The notes: generated from the sequence alone by a model not told the origin. A stretch of 64,000 nucleotides of DNA from Novosphingobium sp. UBA6272 (GCF_002440635.1 NZ_DJUW01000016.1:113150-177149); one strand, 5' to 3'. Shown: positions 18,701 to 27,979, counted from the first letter of the stretch. Numbers and translations: made by a program.

Positions 18701-20985
18701 AACTTGTTGCTCTGCGGGAAGCCGCGCGGCGCGATCCGCCCGGCGGCACCGCGGGCCACCTTGAACAGCTGGACATCGGGTTCGGTCCGGGTCCGCCCGC
18801 TTTCTCCGCCCATCTTCCAGCTCAGCCCTTCGTCAAGCTTGAGCGTCACCGCATCGGACAAGCCGCCATCGCGATAGCGTTGCAGCGTCACCCCCTGGCC
18901 CTTGGCCAGCACCGGCAGCTCTTCCAGATTGAAGATTACCAGCTTGTGGTTGTCCCCCACCACGGCGACGTGATCGTGCTCGGGCGGGATTTCACGCACC
19001 ACGGCCAGCTTGACCCCGGGTTTGGTGGTCATCACTCCCCGGCCCTTGCGGGTTTCGGCCAGCAATTCATCCGCCTCGGCGGCAAAGCCGCGGCCGATAT
19101 TGCTGGCCAGCAGCAGCTGCGCCTTGGGCCGATAGACCAGCAGCGCGACGATCTCCGCCCCGGCGTCGATATCGACCATGGTCCGGATCGGCTCGCCAAA
19201 GCCGCGCGCCGAGGGCAGCTTGTCGGCACCGATGGTGTAGAAACGGCCATTGTCGCAGGCGACCAGCAGCTTGTCGGTGGTCTGCGCATGCAGCGCCCAG
19301 GCCGGCCCGTCGCCTTCCTTGAACTTGAATTCCTTGTCGAGCGCCTCGTGGCCCGATGCCCCGCGGATCCAGCCCTTGGCCGAGAGGATCACCGTGACCG
19401 GCGCCTTTTCGATCATTGCATCCATGCTGAATTCGACCGTCGGGGCAGCTTCGGCAATCGTCGTGCGGCGGCGGCCGAGCGCGGTATCCTCGCCGTAATC
19501 CTTGCGCAGATTGGCCAGGTCGCGCTTGAGCCGGGTGCGCTGGCGGGCCGGACTGTCGAGCAATTTCTGCAGCTCGTCCTGCTCGGCCAGCAGATCATCC
19601 CGCTCGCGCCGCAGCTCCATTTCCTCCAGCCGCCGCAAGCTGCGCAGCCGCATGTTGAGGATTGCCTCGGCCTGGCGGTCGGTCAGCCCGAACTCGGCCA
19701 TCATGACCGGCTTGGGCTCATCCTCGGTGCGGATGATCTCGATGATCCGGTCGAGATTGAGGTAGGCGATGATGTAACCGTCGAGCAGCTCGAGCCGGTT
19801 GGCGATCTTTTCCAGCCGGTGCTGGGCACGGCGCAGCAGGATGTCGATCTGGGCGATCACCCATTCCTGCAGCAGCAGCTTCAGCCCCATCACGCCCGGC
19901 GTGCGCTTTGAATCGAGCACGTTGAGGTTAAGGTTGAAGCGGGTTTCGAGGTCGGTCAGCTTGAACAGCGATTCCTTGAGCAATTCGGGATCGACGTTGC
20001 GGCTTTTGGGCACGAACACGATCCGGATCTGCTCGTCGCTTTCGTCGCGGATATCCTCCAGGATCGGCAGCTTCTTGTCGGCGATCAGCTGGGCGACCTG
20101 CTCGATCAGCTTGCCCTTCTGCAGCATGTAGGGGATCTCGCTGATTACCAGCTGCCACTGGCCCCCGCCCAGCCGTTCGATCCCGCTCGCTTCCCAGCTG
20201 CCATCGGCCTCGCGTCCGGTCGAAAAGCGCCCGCGCAGTCGCATCGCGCCCCGCCCGGTCTCATAGGCCGCGCGGATCGTTGCCGCGCTTTCTACCACCA
20301 CGCCGCCGGTCGGAAAGTCCGGGCCGCGGAAGTGCTGCATCAGTTCGGCATGTTCGACGGTGGGATTGTCGATCAGCAGCAGGGTCGCATCGATGATCTC
20401 GGCCACGTTGTGGCTGGGGATGTTGGTGGCCATGCCCACCGCAATCCCGCTGGAACCATTGGCGAGCAGGTTCGGAAACAGGCCCGGGAAGATCTCGGGC
20501 TCTTCTTCTTCGCCATTATAGGTCGGGATGAAATCGACCGTGCCTTCATCCAGCCCGGCCATCAGCTGGATCGCGGTCTTGGTCAGCCGGGCTTCAGTAT
20601 AGCGATAGGCGGCGGCGTTATCACCGTCGATATTGCCGAAATTGCCCTGACCCTCGACCAGCGGATAGCGCAGGCTGAAATCCTGGGCGAGGCGGACCAT
20701 CGCGTCATAGACCGACTGGTCGCCGTGCGGGTGATACTTGCCGATCACGTCGCCGACCACGCGGGCGCTCTTCTTGAAAGCATCCCCTGGGCTGAGCTTC
20801 AACTGCCGCATCGCCCACAGCAGGCGGCGGTGAACCGGCTTCAGCCCGTCGCGCAGATCGGGCAGCGAGCGCGCGGTGATCGTCGACAGGGCATAGACCA
20901 GATAGCGCTCCGACAGCGCGGAATCGAACGGCGCGTCGACAATGGCGTCAAACGGATCGGGTTCTGTAGTCGTGTCGGTGGTCAT
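18697..20985 (-). CDS. parC: DNA topoisomerase IV subunit A ParC
   Basis: A 762-residue type IIA topoisomerase breakage-reunion subunit, which decatenates daughter chromosomes together with Par[18 protein letters not shown] and GKYHPHGD are conserved; the catalytic tyrosine is Y129 in [10 protein letters not shown]. The residue equivalent to quinolone-contact Ser of E. coli GyrA/ParC is Q90 ([11 protein letters not shown]). The C-terminal part is short compared with gyrase and carries degenerate beta-pinwheel repeats, supporting ParC rather than GyrA. It is convergent with the aspartic protease gene. Confidence 0.96.
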   Translation of the reverse strand: MTTDTTTEPDPFDAIVDAPFDSALSERYLVYALSTITARSLPDLRDGLKPVHRRLLWAMRQLKLSPGDAFKKSARVVGDVIGKYHPHGDQSVYDAMVRLAQDFSLRYPLVEGQGNFGNIDGDNAAAYRYTEARLTKTAIQLMAGLDEGTVDFIPTYNGEEEEPEIFPGLFPNLLANGSSGIAVGMATNIPSHNVAEIIDATLLLIDNPTVEHAELMQHFRGPDFPTGGVVVESAATIRAAYETGRGAMRLRGRFSTGREADGSWEASGIERLGGGQWQLVISEIPYMLQKGKLIEQVAQLIADKKLPILEDIRDESDEQIRIVFVPKSRNVDPELLKESLFKLTDLETRFNLNLNVLDSKRTPGVMGLKLLLQEWVIAQIDILLRRAQHRLEKIANRLELLDGYIIAYLNLDRIIEIIRTEDEPKPVMMAEFGLTDRQAEAILNMRLRSLRRLEEMELRRERDDLLAEQDELQKLLDSPARQRTRLKRDLANLRKDYGEDTALGRRRTTIAEAAPTVEFSMDAMIEKAPVTVILSAKGWIRGASGHEALDKEFKFKEGDGPAWALHAQTTDKLLVACDNGRFYTIGADKLPSARGFGEPIRTMVDIDAGAEIVALLVYRPKAQLLLASNIGRGFAAEADELLAETRKGRGVMTTKPGVKLAVVREIPPEHDHVAVVGDNHKLVIFNLEELPVLAKGQGVTLQRYRDGGLSDAVTLKLDEGLSWKMGGESGRTRTEPDVQLFKVARGAAGRIAPRGFPQSNKF

Positions 20986-21027
20986 TGTGGCGCCGCCCTA
21001 GCAGGGCGCGATTCCAATCGCCAAGGG

Positions 21028-21363
21028 TTACCGCCGCTGCATATCCCGGCTTTCCCCCGGAATCCGCACCTCTAGCCCATCGAGCGCCTCGCTCAGCTCG
21101 ATCTGGCAGGACAGCCGGCTGGTTCGAGTAACCCCGGCGGCGAGGTCGAGCATGTCTTCCTCGTCCTCGCTGGCGCGGGGGAGCCGGTCGAACCATTCCT
21201 TGGCCACCACCACGTGGCAGGTCGAACAGGCCATCTGCCCTTCGCAAGTTCCTTCCAGTGGCATGCCTGCCGCCTGGCCGACCGCGAGCAGCCGGTCGCC
21301 GGGCTTGCCCTCGGCCGCGATCCGATCGCCGTTTGTGCTGATGAAAACGACCTTGACCATCAT
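21028..21363 (-). CDS. 2Fe-2S ferredoxin (adrenodoxin type)
   Basis: A 111-residue ferredoxin. The cluster ligands are seen as C-x5-C-x2-C (GTCEGQMACSTCHVVV) plus a distal Cys in SRLSCQIELSEAL. This spacing is that of ISC-type or P450-partner ferredoxins. ATG at 21363 overlaps the stop of the cysteine desulfurase gene (ATGA); a second ATG follows directly. Cotranslation with the desulfurase points to iron-sulfur cluster assembly rather than an isolated electron carrier. Confidence 0.9.
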   Translation of the reverse strand: MMVKVVFISTNGDRIAAEGKPGDRLLAVGQAAGMPLEGTCEGQMACSTCHVVVAKEWFDRLPRASEDEEDMLDLAAGVTRTSRLSCQIELSEALDGLEVRIPGESRDMQRR

Positions 21364-22451
21364 ACCCCCTGCGCCGCTGCCGCCGCTTCGATCGCGCGGC
21401 AGGCCAATTCGACTTCTTCGGCAGTTGTATAGCGCCCGAAACCAAGGCGGATCGAGTTCCGCGCTTCCTTGGCCTCCAGTCCGATCGCGCTCAAGACGCG
21501 GCTGGGCGCTCCGGTGCCGCTACCGCAGGCCGAGCCGGCAGAGAAGGCAATAGTGCGGCAATCGCTGAGCAGCCGCGGGAAATTGAGCCCTTCGAGGCGC
21601 AGGTTGAGGTTGCCGGGCCAACGCGTGGTCTCGCTGCCGTTGACCGTCCAGCGCGCCAGGATTGACCGGGCCAGCGCGGCCAGGCCGGACAGGTGCTGAA
21701 AATCGGTGTCGATCCGCTCTTTCGCCAGCGCCGCCGCCGCGCCGAAACCGGCGCACAGCGCGGGGCTGAGCGTACCCGAGCGCAAGCCGCCCTCCTGCCC
21801 GCCGCCTTCGATCAGCGCGGCGATCTTGACCCCGTCGCGCACCCACAGCGCGCCGATCCCCTTGGGACCGTAGAGCTTGTGTGCGGTGATCGCGATCAAG
21901 TCCGCGCCTTCAGGCGGAGCAAGCTTGCCCGCTCCCTGCACCGCGTCGCACAGGAATACCGCGCCAATCTCGTGCGCCCGCTCAGCCAGACGCTGAACCG
22001 GCTGCACCGTGCCGATCTCGTTGTTGACCTGCATCACCGCGACCAGTCCGGTGCCTGTCGCAATATCTACCTCGGGATCGACCAGGCCGGCAGGGCTGAC
22101 CGGCAGCTCCTGAACCGGCGCGCCGGTCGCCAGAGCGGCGTTGACCACAGCGGAATGCTCGATCGCGGAACAGGCGATCGGCCCGCGCACAACCGCGCGG
22201 ATTGCCTGGTTGAGCGCCTCAGTCGCGCCGCTGGTGAAGATCACCCGGCCGCCCTTTGGCAGGAGGCTCGCCACCTGCTCGCGCGCTACCTCGACCGCGG
22301 CCGCAGCGCCCCGGCCCGCCCTGTGCATCGAGTGCGGATTAGCGAAACCCATAGTCTCAGGCCCAGCCAGCCACGGCAGCATCGCCGCGCGCGCTTCGGG
22401 CGCGAGCGGGGTGGTTGCCTGATGGTCTAGATAAATGAAATCGGCGGGCAT
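21360..22451 (-). CDS. Cysteine desulfurase (NifS/IscS-like)
   Basis: A 363-residue PLP enzyme that releases sulfur from cysteine for iron-sulfur clusters. The N-terminus IYLDHQATTPLAPEAR is family-typical. The PLP lysine is in ITAHKLYGPKGIGALW, RSGT follows, and the active-site Cys is in SAGSACGSGTGAPSRVL. The ATG at 22451 (MPADFIYLDHQ) is used; an upstream in-frame start would add 26 unconserved residues. It is followed by the ferredoxin gene with a four-base overlap and is divergent from an alpha/beta hydrolase. Confidence 0.92.
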   Translation of the reverse strand: MPADFIYLDHQATTPLAPEARAAMLPWLAGPETMGFANPHSMHRAGRGAAAAVEVAREQVASLLPKGGRVIFTSGATEALNQAIRAVVRGPIACSAIEHSAVVNAALATGAPVQELPVSPAGLVDPEVDIATGTGLVAVMQVNNEIGTVQPVQRLAERAHEIGAVFLCDAVQGAGKLAPPEGADLIAITAHKLYGPKGIGALWVRDGVKIAALIEGGGQEGGLRSGTLSPALCAGFGAAAALAKERIDTDFQHLSGLAALARSILARWTVNGSETTRWPGNLNLRLEGLNFPRLLSDCRTIAFSAGSACGSGTGAPSRVLSAIGLEAKEARNSIRLGFGRYTTAEEVELACRAIEAAAAAQGV

Positions 22452-22462
22452 GTTCGCAATCG

Positions 22463-22490
22463 TTGCTTTTCGGACCTTCGTTTCTATATA
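22463..22490 (+). promoter_or_regulatory. Possible promoter for the alpha/beta hydrolase gene
   Basis: TTGCTT, a 16-base spacer and TATATA form a plausible -35/-10 pair in an AT-richer stretch, about 90 bases before the hydrolase start. It is the only such pair I see in this divergent gap. The assignment rests on pattern only. Confidence 0.35.
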
Positions 22491-22582
22491 GCGCCTGCTT
22501 CCCGATCCTAGCCCAAAGCGGTCCGGCATCCCGATAATTCAGGACGCCGCGCCATGGGCCAAGCAAGAACAGGCGAATTGCA

Positions 22583-23239
22583 ATGCCCGCAGTGATCTTT
22601 CCTGGACCCGAAGGCCGCCTTGAAGGCCGTTTCCAGCCGGCCAGCCGCAGCCGCGCGCCGGTGGCGATGATCCTTCATCCGCACCCGCAGGCCGGGGGCA
22701 CGATGAACGAGCGGATCACCCAGCACCTCTACAAAACCTTCGCCAATCGCGGCTTCGCCACGCTGCGCTTCAACTTCCGCGGGGTCGGCCGCAGCCAGGG
22801 TAGCTTCGACAACGGGATCGGCGAACTGTCCGATGCCGCTGCGGCGCTTGACTGGGTTCAGTCGATCCACCCCGAAGCCAGCACAACCTGGATCGCTGGC
22901 AGCAGTTTTGGCGCGCTGATCGGGATGCAGCTTTTGATGCGCCGCCCGGAAATTCGCGGGTTCATCTCGATTGCGCCGCCGGCCAACATGTACGATTTCA
23001 GCTTCCTCGCGCCCTGCCCGTCATCGGGCATCATCATCCAGGGCGCGGCCGATACGGTGGTAACCCCGAACTCGGTGCAGAAGCTGGTCGACAAGCTGCG
23101 CACGCAAAAACACATCACGATCCATCACGAAGAAATCCCGCGCGCGAACCATTTCTTTGAGAACGAGATGCCGGACCTGATGCGCTCGGTCGACAACTAC
23201 CTCGACATGCGGCTCTCGCCGGACTGCCCGATTCGCTGA
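22583..23239 (+). CDS. Alpha/beta hydrolase (COG2945-like)
   Basis: A 218-residue hydrolase. Landmarks are LHPHPQAGGTMNERIT, FNFRGVGRSQGSFDNG, the nucleophile elbow AGSSFGALIG (GxSxG) at about residue 113, an acidic residue in QGAADTVVTP, and the catalytic His in RANHFF. The family is small, cytosolic and of unknown substrate. In alphaproteobacteria it is frequently found divergent from cysteine desulfurase genes, as here, which hints at a linked role but does not prove it. Confidence 0.86.
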   Translation: MPAVIFPGPEGRLEGRFQPASRSRAPVAMILHPHPQAGGTMNERITQHLYKTFANRGFATLRFNFRGVGRSQGSFDNGIGELSDAAAALDWVQSIHPEASTTWIAGSSFGALIGMQLLMRRPEIRGFISIAPPANMYDFSFLAPCPSSGIIIQGAADTVVTPNSVQKLVDKLRTQKHITIHHEEIPRANHFFENEMPDLMRSVDNYLDMRLSPDCPIR

Positions 23240-23246
23240 TTGCGGC

Positions 23247-23450
23247 TTAACCCGGCGCGCGCTCGACCGGGGCGACGCCGCTGGCATCGGGCACGATCCA
23301 CAATGCGATGTTGCCGGCGACCACCGCCGCCAGCACCAGCATCAGCACGACCTGCTTGGTCCGTCCGCCCCGCCGCCACAGCGCGAAAGCGCCGAGCAGC
23401 AGGGCGATGACGGCCAGCGACAGGATCGACAGGATCGTATCGACGCCCAT
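23247..23450 (-). CDS. Small two-helix membrane protein
   Basis: An unrecognised 67-residue protein with two hydrophobic helices, ILSLAVIALLLGAFALW and VVLMLVLAAVVAGNIALWIV, separated by a basic loop (RRGGRTKQ). The basic loop suggests both ends face the periplasm. Its ATG overlaps the TGA of the DUF937 gene by one base, so it is probably translated with it. No functional motif is visible. Confidence 0.62.
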   Translation of the reverse strand: MGVDTILSILSLAVIALLLGAFALWRRGGRTKQVVLMLVLAAVVAGNIALWIVPDASGVAPVERAPG

Positions 23451-24058
23451 CAGCGTGCCAGCTTTCCTGCCATGCCGATGATGTCGTCGAGCGGATTGCC
23501 GTCGTGATTCATGTCGATCAAGGAACCGAGCCCGCCAAGCATCCCGCCGCCCGATGCCGGAGCCGCCTGCTGACCGCCTCCGAGCACCGCGCCGAGGATC
23601 GAACCGAGCATTCCGCCCGCCCCGCCCTGCGCTTCACCCTGACCGCCAGCGCGCGACGAGAGGTAACCGCCAACCAGCATCGCCAGAATCGGCAGCATCT
23701 TCTTGAGCAATTCGGGATCGATCCCGGTCTGTCCCGCGGCATGGCCAGCCACGGTGCGGCTGACATCCTTCGAACCGAAGATCTGGCCCAGGATATCGTT
23801 GCCCTTGGCAACGTCGGTCTGTTCCGGACCAAGGACGTTGTCGGCCAGCCCCGCGCCGCCCAGCCCGCCAAGCATGCCGATCAGGCTGCCCAGCCCGCCT
23901 TCGCCGCCACCGGCTGCTTCGGTCTGCTTCTGGAAGCCGCCGACCACAGCCGGAAGCAGCGCCCCGGCCCCGGCGCGGGCCATTTCGGGGGAAATGCCTA
24001 GCTGACCGGCAATCGCTTCGATCCCGCCACTGGCATTGAGCATGTCCATCATATCCAT
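23450..24058 (-). CDS. DUF937 (YidB-like) glycine-rich protein with Asp-rich C-terminal motif
   Basis: A 202-residue DUF937-type protein. Repeated helices (MDMLNASGGIEAIAGQLGIS, ALLPAVVGGFQKQ) alternate with Gly-rich linkers. Near the C-terminus, DMNHDGNPLDDIIGMAGKL resembles a single calcium loop of the EF-hand/dockerin kind (D-x-N-x-D-G with a later D-D). The function of DUF937 is not established. It is followed by a coupled small membrane protein. A related C-terminal motif occurs in the protein at 27569-27925. Confidence 0.82.
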   Translation of the reverse strand: MDMMDMLNASGGIEAIAGQLGISPEMARAGAGALLPAVVGGFQKQTEAAGGGEGGLGSLIGMLGGLGGAGLADNVLGPEQTDVAKGNDILGQIFGSKDVSRTVAGHAAGQTGIDPELLKKMLPILAMLVGGYLSSRAGGQGEAQGGAGGMLGSILGAVLGGGQQAAPASGGGMLGGLGSLIDMNHDGNPLDDIIGMAGKLAR

Positions 24059-24160
24059 CGTTGATTCTCCAAGAAGATTCGCTTGTGCGCCAGCTTAGCG
24101 TCAAGTTGTTCGCAGACCAGCAAATTGACAGGGAGGCCGCACAGCCGCAGGTTGGCCCGC

Positions 24161-25990
24161 ATGAACCAGATCAGCTTTTCCCGCCGCCAGACCCTTGCCC
24201 TGCTCGGGGCCGGTACCGCCACTGCAGCGCTTGGCGGATGCCAGCGCGCGCTCAGCACGCCGCCCGAAATCGATGCAGCGGCCTATCTTGACCGGCTGGC
24301 CTGGCAGATGATCGCGCTCAGCCCCGAAAGCGCAACCTCGTTGGGGATCGACAAGGGCGAGCATGCCGGGCTGCGCGGCCGCCTGAGTGACCGATCAAGC
24401 GCCGGGCAGGCCAAAGTTGCCGCCCTGCTGCGCGAAGGTCTCGCCCAGATTGACAGGATTGCCCCTGTCCCCCTCGATCCCGCCACGCGAACCAGCCTGG
24501 CCGTGGTAAAGAGCGCGTTCTCGGTCTCGCTTGACGGATTTGCCCTCCCCTATGGCGATGTTGCGGTCGGCGGCTGGCGCAATACACCTTACGTGGTGAT
24601 CCAGAACGTCGGGGCCTACCTCGATGTCCCGCGCTTCCTCGACAGCGACCATCCGGTAAACGACGCCGCCGATGCCGAGGCTTATCTTTCCCGGCTCGAA
24701 CAATTTCCGATCCAACTCGATGGAGAACTCGAACGGCTGGGCGCCGCCGGACGGATCGGTGCGATTGCGCCATCGTTCCTGCTCGACAAGGCAATCCGTC
24801 AGATGGAACTGTCCTTGAAGGACGCGCAGGGCGGCGGTGGCCTCGTCGAATCGCTGGCGCGGCGCACCGCGAAGATCCCGGGCGAATGGGCCGTCCGCGC
24901 CCGGACGCTGGCGACCGGCCGGGTTGCAGCGGCACTGGCCAGGCAGCTGGCCGAGCTAAAGGCCCAGCGCGCCAAGGCCAGCGTTTCAGCCGGGATGTGG
25001 GCGCGGCCCAAGGGCGATGAATGGTACGCGTGGGCCCTGCGCGCAAGCACCACCACGCGCCGCAGCCCCGATGAGGTCCACGCCCTTGGGCTCGAAGCGC
25101 TGAAGGAACTGCACGGCCGGATGGATCCGATCCTGCGCGGCCTTGGCTATACCAATGGCACCGTGGGTGAACGGATGACCGCGCTGGGCAAGGACCCGCG
25201 CTTCCAGTTCAGCAACGATGACAAAGGCCGGGCCGAAATCATCGCGCTGATGCAAGCAAAGGTCGATTACATGCGCGCCCAGGCCCCCCGGGCCTTCCGC
25301 AATCCGGTCCGCGGCAACCTGGAAATCCGCCGCCTGCCTCCGGCCGAGGAAAGCGGCGCGCCGGGTGCCTATGGCGGGGCCGGTTCGATCGACGGCACAG
25401 TGCCCGGAAAAATCTGGCTCAACCTTTCGACTACCGAACTGCACAGCCGCTATTCGATCCCGACCCTGGCCTTCCATGAAGGCATCTTCGGCCACGTCTG
25501 GCAGGGCGAATATGCCAACCGCCTGCCCCTGATCCGCACGCTATTGGCCTTCAATGCCTATTCCGAAGGCTGGGCGCTCTACGCGGAGACACTGGGCGAC
25601 GAACTGGGGGTCTATGACGGTGATCCGGTTGGCCAGCTCGGCTATCTGCAGTCGATCGCCTTTCGCGCCTGCCGACTGGTGGTCGACACCGGGCTTCACG
25701 CCAAGCGCTGGACCCGCGAACAGGCGATTGACTGGTTCGCCACGACCAACGGCTCGGGCCGTGCCGAAGTATCGTCCGAAGTCGATCGCTATTGCTCGTG
25801 GCCAGGGCAAGCCTGCGGCTACAAGATGGGGCACAGCGAAATCCTAGCCCTGCGCAACAAGGCGCGCGGGGCGCTGGGCGGCAAGTACGACCTGCGCGAT
25901 TTCAACGATGCAGTGGTCGGCGGCGGCAACGTTCCTCTCGATGTGCTGGGCCAGAACGTTGATCGCTATATTACGTCGACCAAAGGATAA
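24161..25990 (+). CDS. DUF885 family Tat-exported lipoprotein, putative metallopeptidase
   Basis: A 609-residue protein. The N-terminus has a twin-arginine motif (FSRRQTLALLGAG) and a lipobox (ALGGC), so it is probably exported folded and lipid-anchored. The mature part matches DUF885, a family with HExxxGH-type zinc sites; here the motif is FHEGIFGHVWQ, followed by EGWALYAETLG. The usual proline of HExxPGHH is replaced by Phe. The family includes putative carboxypeptidase-like enzymes; the substrate is unknown. ATG at 24161 starts the signal peptide. Confidence 0.9.
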   Translation: MNQISFSRRQTLALLGAGTATAALGGCQRALSTPPEIDAAAYLDRLAWQMIALSPESATSLGIDKGEHAGLRGRLSDRSSAGQAKVAALLREGLAQIDRIAPVPLDPATRTSLAVVKSAFSVSLDGFALPYGDVAVGGWRNTPYVVIQNVGAYLDVPRFLDSDHPVNDAADAEAYLSRLEQFPIQLDGELERLGAAGRIGAIAPSFLLDKAIRQMELSLKDAQGGGGLVESLARRTAKIPGEWAVRARTLATGRVAAALARQLAELKAQRAKASVSAGMWARPKGDEWYAWALRASTTTRRSPDEVHALGLEALKELHGRMDPILRGLGYTNGTVGERMTALGKDPRFQFSNDDKGRAEIIALMQAKVDYMRAQAPRAFRNPVRGNLEIRRLPPAEESGAPGAYGGAGSIDGTVPGKIWLNLSTTELHSRYSIPTLAFHEGIFGHVWQGEYANRLPLIRTLLAFNAYSEGWALYAETLGDELGVYDGDPVGQLGYLQSIAFRACRLVVDTGLHAKRWTREQAIDWFATTNGSGRAEVSSEVDRYCSWPGQACGYKMGHSEILALRNKARGALGGKYDLRDFNDAVVGGGNVPLDVLGQNVDRYITSTKG

Positions 25991-26084
25991 ATACAGGTTC
26001 GCTACCGCTGACATCGTGCTAGTCTGAGCGGCAGCAGGGGAACTGCGGTTCCGCGAGTCGCAACGCATAAACAGGAGTTTGGAC

Positions 26085-26447
26085 ATGTCGTTCTTCAGCA
26101 AGATCAAGGACGCGATCTTTGGCAAAAAGGCCGAAGCCGCCACGCCGCCCGCCGATGCTCCGGCGATCCCAATGGCCGAAGCCGCTCCGGCACCCGAGCC
26201 GGTCGATGTCGAAGCGGTCCTGAGCGGTTTGCCGGGGGCGGACGGGCTTAACTGGCAGAGCTCGATTGTCGATCTGATGAAGCTGGTCGGGATCGATGCC
26301 AGCTATGAAAACCGTAAGGCACTGGCGCACGAACTCGGCGATGCCGACTATTCGGGCAGCGCCGAGGAAAACATCGCGCTGCACAAGGCGGTGATGAAGG
26401 GCCTGGCCGAAAACGGCGGCCGGGTTCCGGCGAGCATGCTCGACTGA
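26085..26447 (+). CDS. DUF3597 domain-containing protein
   Basis: A 120-residue protein: an N-terminal amphipathic start (MSFFSKIKDAIFGKK), an Ala/Pro-rich linker, then the DUF3597 domain (WQSSIVDLMKLVGIDASYENRKALAHELG). This domain is related to the small peptidoglycan-binding-like helical module. ACAGGAG lies eight to nine bases before the ATG. A strong bidirectional terminator follows 16 bases after the stop. Confidence 0.87.
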   Translation: MSFFSKIKDAIFGKKAEAATPPADAPAIPMAEAAPAPEPVDVEAVLSGLPGADGLNWQSSIVDLMKLVGIDASYENRKALAHELGDADYSGSAEENIALHKAVMKGLAENGGRVPASMLD

Positions 26448-26463
26448 GCAGGCCAGCCTATAC

Positions 26464-26501
26464 AAAAAGGGCTCCGGACCAAACGGTCCGGAGCCCTTTT
26501 T
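26464..26501. terminator. Strong bidirectional intrinsic terminator
   Basis: A perfect 17-base-pair stem (AAAAAGGGCTCCGGACC and its complement) with an AAAC loop, flanked by A and T tracts on either side. It serves the DUF3597 gene on the plus strand and the GH16 gene on the minus strand. Confidence 0.92.
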
Positions 26502-26546
26502 GCTTAAACAAAGCGGTCAGCAGAAGCTGCACCGGCGAGGCTCGGA

Positions 26547-27479
26547 TCAGGATGCTTCCCAAACCCGGACCCAGTCCACTTCCATTGAAATCTCGCCCCG
26601 GACAATCCGATCAGCGGTCGCTTGCGGCATGCCGAAATAGGGGGTGGTCACGGCATTGACAGCATTGGGATAGACGCCCCCCAGAGCGAAATTCAGGATC
26701 AGATACTGCCGCCGATCAAAGCGCCAGGCTCCATGCGCCTGAACCATCGCGCGGGTGACGCGATAGTATTCGCGGCCATCGACCGAAAAAACGATCGTAT
26801 CAATGCCACGCTCCACACTGTAGACGTGCCATCCGGTTGCATCTTGGCCCGCTGGGAAATTCTGCCGCTGCACCAAAGGCGTATTGCCGGAATAACCCGG
26901 GCCATGGATTGCCGCATTGGTCCAGCCCTTGTCTCCGACATTTTCCATGATGTCGATTTCGCCGCTATCGGGCCAAGTGCCATAGCCGAGCATCCAGAAA
27001 GCCGGCCAAGCGCCGGTAGCATCCGGTATACGGATCCGTGCTTCAATCTTGCCGTAGGTGATATCGAAATTTTCGCTGGTGTTGATCCGTCCCGAAACGA
27101 AGTCGGTTTTTCGTCCGGTAGGCGTCAAGAACCCAGGCTTGTAAACTGGCCGCAGCGTCAGCGCCCCGCCATCAGCTCCGACCGGAGTTGTAACACTGAT
27201 CGTCTCAGCGCTGTCGACATAGGCCTGAACTTCGTTGTTGACCCAGAAGTCAGGCCCCTCGACATTCCATAGTGTTCGATTGAGCTCTGGCGTGTTGAAC
27301 TCGTCAGCAAAAACCAGCCGCATACCGGACGTGGCCGTCGGTGTGGGAGTTGGACTGGGGCTTGGTGCAGGAAAAGGCGTCGGCACCGGTTCAACAATGC
27401 CGCTCGCGCTACTGTCGTCACCGCACCCGGCGGCAAATGCGCTCAACGCCAACGCAATTCCAAACCTGATCGCTGCCAT
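26547..27479 (-). CDS. Glycoside hydrolase family 16 lipoprotein (beta-glucanase-like)
   Basis: A 310-residue secreted glycosidase. The signal MAAIRFGIALALSAFAAGCG ends in a lipobox, then a Pro/Thr/Ser-rich linker (about residues 30-52), then a GH16 beta-jelly-roll. The catalytic motif is GEIDIMENVG (E-x-D-x-x-E); WPAFWMLGYG precedes it. It is likely to cut beta-1,3 or mixed-linkage glucans outside the inner membrane; the exact polymer is unknown. GAGGGAA lies upstream of the ATG at 27479. A LacI-type palindrome lies 28 bases upstream. Composition is slightly lower in GC than in neighbouring genes. Confidence 0.9.
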   Translation of the reverse strand: MAAIRFGIALALSAFAAGCGDDSSASGIVEPVPTPFPAPSPSPTPTPTATSGMRLVFADEFNTPELNRTLWNVEGPDFWVNNEVQAYVDSAETISVTTPVGADGGALTLRPVYKPGFLTPTGRKTDFVSGRINTSENFDITYGKIEARIRIPDATGAWPAFWMLGYGTWPDSGEIDIMENVGDKGWTNAAIHGPGYSGNTPLVQRQNFPAGQDATGWHVYSVERGIDTIVFSVDGREYYRVTRAMVQAHGAWRFDRRQYLILNFALGGVYPNAVNAVTTPYFGMPQATADRIVRGEISMEVDWVRVWEAS

Positions 27480-27506
27480 GCTGCGCAATTCCCTCAATGC
27501 AATGTA

Positions 27507-27520
27507 TGTGAACGTTCACA
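27507..27520 (-). promoter_or_regulatory. LacI-type operator upstream of the GH16 gene
   Basis: TGTGAACGTTCACA is a perfect 14-base palindrome with a central CG, the usual shape of LacI/GalR-family operators for carbohydrate genes. It lies in the 5' region of the GH16 lipoprotein gene. The regulator is not in this window. Confidence 0.6.
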
Positions 27521-27568
27521 ATCAATCCATAGCGGGGATTGGCGCAGCATGACAAGCGAAGGATGTAG

Positions 27569-27925
27569 CTACTTCTTGCCGAACAGCCCGCTGGCCATCC
27601 CGGCGATATCGTTGAGTGGATTGCCGTCGCCATCCCGATCGAGCATCCCAGTCAGCCCCGAAAGCGCCGAATTGCCCTGAAGCATTTCGGATAGCTTGCC
27701 CAGGCCGCCTTCGCCGCCCAGTTGCTGGGCCATCTGGCTGAGCGTCGCCGGATCAAGCCCGGTCTTGGCTGCTGCCCCGGCAATCGTATCGCCCGGTTCG
27801 GCGTGGCTCTGGCCAAGCGCGGCCACGGCCTTTTCCGCCAGTTCCGGCGGCAGTCCGAATTTCTCGGCCAGACCGCCAACGTCCGATCCGCCAAGCTGTC
27901 CCAAAATTCCGTCAAGCATGCCCAT
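27569..27925 (-). CDS. DUF937-like small protein with Asp-rich C-terminal motif
   Basis: A 118-residue protein (MGMLDGILGQLGGSDVGGLA) with short Gly-rich helices and the C-terminal motif MLDRDGDGNPLNDIAGMAS. The C-terminal end is nearly the same as in the 202-residue DUF937 protein 3.5 kb upstream (DGNPL-x-DI-x-GMA), so the two are probably paralogues. The D-x-D-x-D-G spacing fits a calcium loop. No signal peptide is visible. Function unknown. Confidence 0.72.
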   Translation of the reverse strand: MGMLDGILGQLGGSDVGGLAEKFGLPPELAEKAVAALGQSHAEPGDTIAGAAAKTGLDPATLSQMAQQLGGEGGLGKLSEMLQGNSALSGLTGMLDRDGDGNPLNDIAGMASGLFGKK

Positions 27926-27979
27926 CGTGCGACTCCTTGCATGGTGAAGGACGCAGTCTTGCGCCTTTACGCCGATTCT

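Noticed and set aside
23504..24001. Plus-strand frames opposite the DUF937 gene
   Set aside because: The sense frame has family-typical Gly-rich helices and a conserved C-terminal motif shared with a second gene; the antisense frames have none.
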